A stretch of 64,000 bases of DNA from Nocardioides soli (GTDB lineage: Bacteria; Actinomycetota; Actinomycetes; Propionibacteriales; Nocardioidaceae): positions 496,501-560,500 of the forward strand of contig NZ_JACHWR010000003.1 in NCBI RefSeq assembly GCF_014191495.1, in the 5' to 3' direction. This document shows, one piece after another, positions 61,565 to 64,000 of this stretch. Made by a program: the position numbers and the translations under genes. Each line of letters begins with the position of its first letter. Within the stretch, counting starts at the first letter, position 1. Under the pieces are notes generated by a model. That model had not been told where the DNA came from and made no database searches. It saw nothing but the letters and a program-made list of their open reading frames with translations.

Positions 61565-63073
61565 GTGACGACGACGAGCTATCGGCCCCGCGACGGCCGG
61601 GTCGCGGGGGCGCTCGCGGATACGTCTGCAGCTGCTCTGGCGGCCGTCGTCGCCCGGGCCGCGGCGGCCTCGGACGCGGTGGCGGCTACGTCCCCCCGCA
61701 CCCGGCGGCGATGGTTGGACGCGCTCGCGGCGGCGCTCGAGGAGCACACCGTCGAGCTCGCCCGGCTGGCGGACACCGAGACCGCTCTCGGGCTGGACCG
61801 ACTGACCGGCGAGGTCGGCCGGATGGCCGACCAGCTCCGCTTCTACGGCCAGGTCGCGGAGGAGGGGAGCTGGCTCGACGTCACCGTCGATCACGCGACC
61901 CCCACGACGCCGCGGCTGGTGAAGGTGAACCGGCCGCTCGGCCCGGTCGCCGTGTTCGGCGCGAGCAACTTCCCCTTCGGGTTCGGGGTGCTGGGCAACG
62001 ACACCGGCTCGGCGCTGGCCGCCGGCTGCACCGTGGTTGCGAAGGCACACCCGGCCCACGTGCAGACCTGTGTGCGGCTCGAGGAGATCGCGCGGACGGC
62101 GCTGGCCGCGGCCGGAGCGCCCGACGGCACCTTCGCGATGGTGAGCGGACTCCAGGCCGGGATCGACCTCGTGCGGTCCCCGGCCGTGGCCGCCGTCGGT
62201 TTCACCGGCTCCCAGGCCGGCGGCCTCGCTCTCTGGAGAGCGGCCAACGAGCGCGAGGTGGTGATCCCGGTCTACGCCGAGATGGGCACCGTGAACCCGG
62301 TCGTCCTCGCCCCCTCGGGGCTGGCCCGGCTCGACGAGATCGTGCAGGGGTTCGTCGGCTCGTTCACGCTGGGGGCGGGGCAGTTCTGTACCAAGCCCGG
62401 CCTGATGTTCGCCCCGGCGGGGGAGCAGGTGCCGGCCAGGGTCGCCCGCGCCCTCGCCGACGCGTCGCCCGCGGCCGTGATGCTCACCGAGGCGATCGCG
62501 GACGGGGTGGCTAGCGGGATCCGCGACCTGGTCGCGGCGGGGTGCTCCGTGGTGGGCCGGGTCCCCGGTCCGCCGACAGGATGGGCGGCGGACGCCGCCG
62601 TCCTGTCCGCGCCGCTCGAGGCCCTGGCGCCCGGGAGCCGGGTCCTCGAGGAGTGCTTCGGCCCGGTGGCCGTCGTCGTCGAGTACGACGCCCTGGACGA
62701 CCTCGGGCCGGCGCTGGCCGGGCTGCAGGGGAGTCTTGCCGGTGCCGTGTTCACCGCCGGCGACGGATCGGTGGACCCGGCGGAGGCGTCCCTGGTCGCC
62801 CAGCTGGCGCGGAAGGTCGGCCGGGTCATGGTCGACGACTGGCCGACGGGCGTGGCCTTCACCTGGGCACAGCAGCACGGCGGCCCGTGGCCCTCGACGT
62901 CGAACCCGGCGGCGACCTCGGTCGGCGCGGGAGCGCTCGGGCGGTTCCTCCGGCCCGTCGCCTACCAGTCCGTGCCGGACCCGCTGCTCCCACCCGCGGT
63001 CCGCGAGGCCGTCTCTTCGGACAACCCCTGGGGCGTCCCGCGCCGGATCGACGGCCGGCTGGAGACCGCATGA
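61565..63073 (+). CDS. 2,5-dioxovalerate (alpha-ketoglutarate semialdehyde) dehydrogenase-like
   Basis: A 502-residue aldehyde dehydrogenase of the alpha-ketoglutarate semialdehyde type. The family markers FGASNFPFGFGVLGNDTGSA, PVYAEMGTVNPVV (Glu) and GAGQFCTKPG (C275) are present. The usual role is the last step of pentose, sugar-acid or hydroxyproline breakdown to 2-oxoglutarate. Closely follows the other ALDH (16-bp gap) and overlaps the CoA-transferase gene by 4 nt. Confidence 0.9.
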   Translation: MTTTSYRPRDGRVAGALADTSAAALAAVVARAAAASDAVAATSPRTRRRWLDALAAALEEHTVELARLADTETALGLDRLTGEVGRMADQLRFYGQVAEEGSWLDVTVDHATPTTPRLVKVNRPLGPVAVFGASNFPFGFGVLGNDTGSALAAGCTVVAKAHPAHVQTCVRLEEIARTALAAAGAPDGTFAMVSGLQAGIDLVRSPAVAAVGFTGSQAGGLALWRAANEREVVIPVYAEMGTVNPVVLAPSGLARLDEIVQGFVGSFTLGAGQFCTKPGLMFAPAGEQVPARVARALADASPAAVMLTEAIADGVASGIRDLVAAGCSVVGRVPGPPTGWAADAAVLSAPLEALAPGSRVLEECFGPVAVVVEYDALDDLGPALAGLQGSLAGAVFTAGDGSVDPAEASLVAQLARKVGRVMVDDWPTGVAFTWAQQHGGPWPSTSNPAATSVGAGALGRFLRPVAYQSVPDPLLPPAVREAVSSDNPWGVPRRIDGRLETA

Positions 63074-64000
63074 CGATGCCGCTCGAGGGCCTGCTCGTCG
63101 CCGACTTCAGCCGGGTCCTCGCCGGTCCGCTGGCGACGGCCACCCTGGCCGACCTCGGTGCCCGGGTCGTGAAGGTCGAGCGGCCCGGGACCGGCGACGA
63201 CACCCGGGCGTGGGGACCACCGTGGACGCCGAGCTCGAGTGCCTACTTCGAGAGCTGCAACCGCAACAAGGAGTCGGTCGTCCTCGACCTCGCGGACCCG
63301 CACGACCGCCGGCTCGCGCAGCGGCTGGCGCGGCGTGCCGACGTGCTGGTCGAGAACTTCCGCACCGGCACGCTCGACAAGTACGGGCTCGGCTACGACC
63401 AGGTCGCCGCCGACCAGCCCGGCATCGTGTACTGCTCCATCACGGGCTTCGGCAGCGGCACCGGGGCCGCGCTGCCCGGCTACGACTTCCTCGTCCAGGC
63501 CGTCGGCGGCCTGATGAGCGTCACCGGCGAGCCGGACGGCGAGCCGATGAAGGTGGGAGTCGCCCTGGTCGACGTGCTCACCTCGAAGGACGCGGTCACC
63601 GGCATCCTCGCCGCGCTGCACTCGCGCCACCGCGACGGCGTCGGCCAGCACGTCGAGGTGAACCTGCTGTCGAGCCTGCTCACGTCGCTGGTCAACCAGG
63701 CATCGTCGTACCTGACACCAGGAGCGGGGGTGCCGCCGCGGCTCGGCAACGCGCATCCCTCGATCGCGCCGTACGAGCTGCTCCGCACCGGCAGCGACCA
63801 CCTGGCGCTGGCCTGCGGGAACGACCGCCAGTTCCGCGCCCTCGTCACCGCGATCGGGGAGCCGTCGCTCGCCGACGACCCGCGGTACGCGACGAACGCC
63901 GCCCGGGTGGCGCACCGGGCCGACCTGGCCGCCGATCTCGAGAGACTGCTGGCCGCCGACACCGCCGCAGGCTGGACCGAACGGCTCGCCGCGGTGGGCG
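63070..64000 (+). CDS. CaiB/BaiF family CoA-transferase (partial at window edge)
   Basis: The 5' 310 codons of a family III CoA-transferase, running off the window. GLLVADFSRVLAGPLATATL and ARVVKVERPGTGDDTR are typical N-terminal blocks; the catalytic Asp is D139 in GYDFLVQAVGG. It would move CoA between an acyl donor such as succinyl-CoA and a carboxylic acid. ATG at 63070 overlaps the ALDH stop. The 3' end is missing. Confidence 0.92.
   Translation, partial: MTMPLEGLLVADFSRVLAGPLATATLADLGARVVKVERPGTGDDTRAWGPPWTPSSSAYFESCNRNKESVVLDLADPHDRRLAQRLARRADVLVENFRTGTLDKYGLGYDQVAADQPGIVYCSITGFGSGTGAALPGYDFLVQAVGGLMSVTGEPDGEPMKVGVALVDVLTSKDAVTGILAALHSRHRDGVGQHVEVNLLSSLLTSLVNQASSYLTPGAGVPPRLGNAHPSIAPYELLRTGSDHLALACGNDRQFRALVTAIGEPSLADDPRYATNAARVAHRADLAADLERLLAADTAAGWTERLAAVG

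Overview
The window is high-GC actinobacterial DNA with GTG starts, very short or overlapping gene junctions and the core order tlyA-nadK-recN-steA-steB-pyrG-NUDIX-ald-xerD ... parA-scpA-scpB-rluB ... cmk-plsC-der, which resembles the corresponding block in Mycobacterium tuberculosis (tlyA to engA). Gene content and the dispersed GGTGGTTGAGG...CCTCGAAACCACC repeats suggest Nocardioidaceae, probably Nocardioides or a relative; the genus is inference, the phylum is safe.

Layout. 17-8104: a DUF1015 gene (minus strand), then a tight plus-strand run: HAD phosphatase, small conserved ORF, tlyA, nadK, recN, steA, steB. 8035-9821: a 1.7 kb lower-GC insert carrying a secreted metzincin protease and a lipoprotein on the minus strand, bracketed by a 68-bp direct duplication of the 3' end of steB. 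9835-16746: pyrG, NUDIX hydrolase, alanine dehydrogenase, xerD and a Ski2-like helicase. 16962-22903: a four-gene plus-strand module (unknown 254-aa protein, caspase/gingipain-fold peptidase, CHAT-SIR2 fusion, membrane-anchored STAND NTPase) that looks like an uncharacterised immune or suicide system. 23017-24162: a second secreted metzincin. 24163-24885: repeat-rich intergenic DNA with a perfect 36-bp palindrome.

24886-35694: GNAT protein, parA-ORF-scpA-scpB-rluB, a cluster of seven REP-like repeats, an AraC regulator, a VOC protein, aroH, tyrA, cmk, plsC, der and a DinB-fold protein, then tRNA-Pro(GGG) with a hairpin terminator. 36228-41663: MMPL transporter divergent from a NarL-type two-component pair, a small membrane protein and a DUF1990 protein. 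41782-44434: a complete IS21-family element with matched ends and a 6-bp target duplication. 45081-48733: a large secreted lamin-tail/Ig-repeat protein broken by a frameshift and carrying four 270-bp tandem repeats. 48860-52760: hydrolase, CDP-alcohol phosphatidyltransferase, membrane and SHOCT proteins.

52824-64000 (open at the right edge): a GntR-controlled catabolic cluster with a VOC protein, a three-part sugar-type ABC importer, isochorismatase-like hydrolase, PfkB kinase, nucleoside phosphorylase, SIS protein, two aldehyde dehydrogenases and a CaiB-type CoA-transferase. The junctions are mostly 4-8 nt overlaps, so this is probably one operon; the substrate is not evident but a nucleoside-like or sugar-conjugate compound fits.

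A recurring regulatory feature is a TANNNT hexamer exactly 6 nt before the start codon of many genes, as expected for leaderless transcripts.
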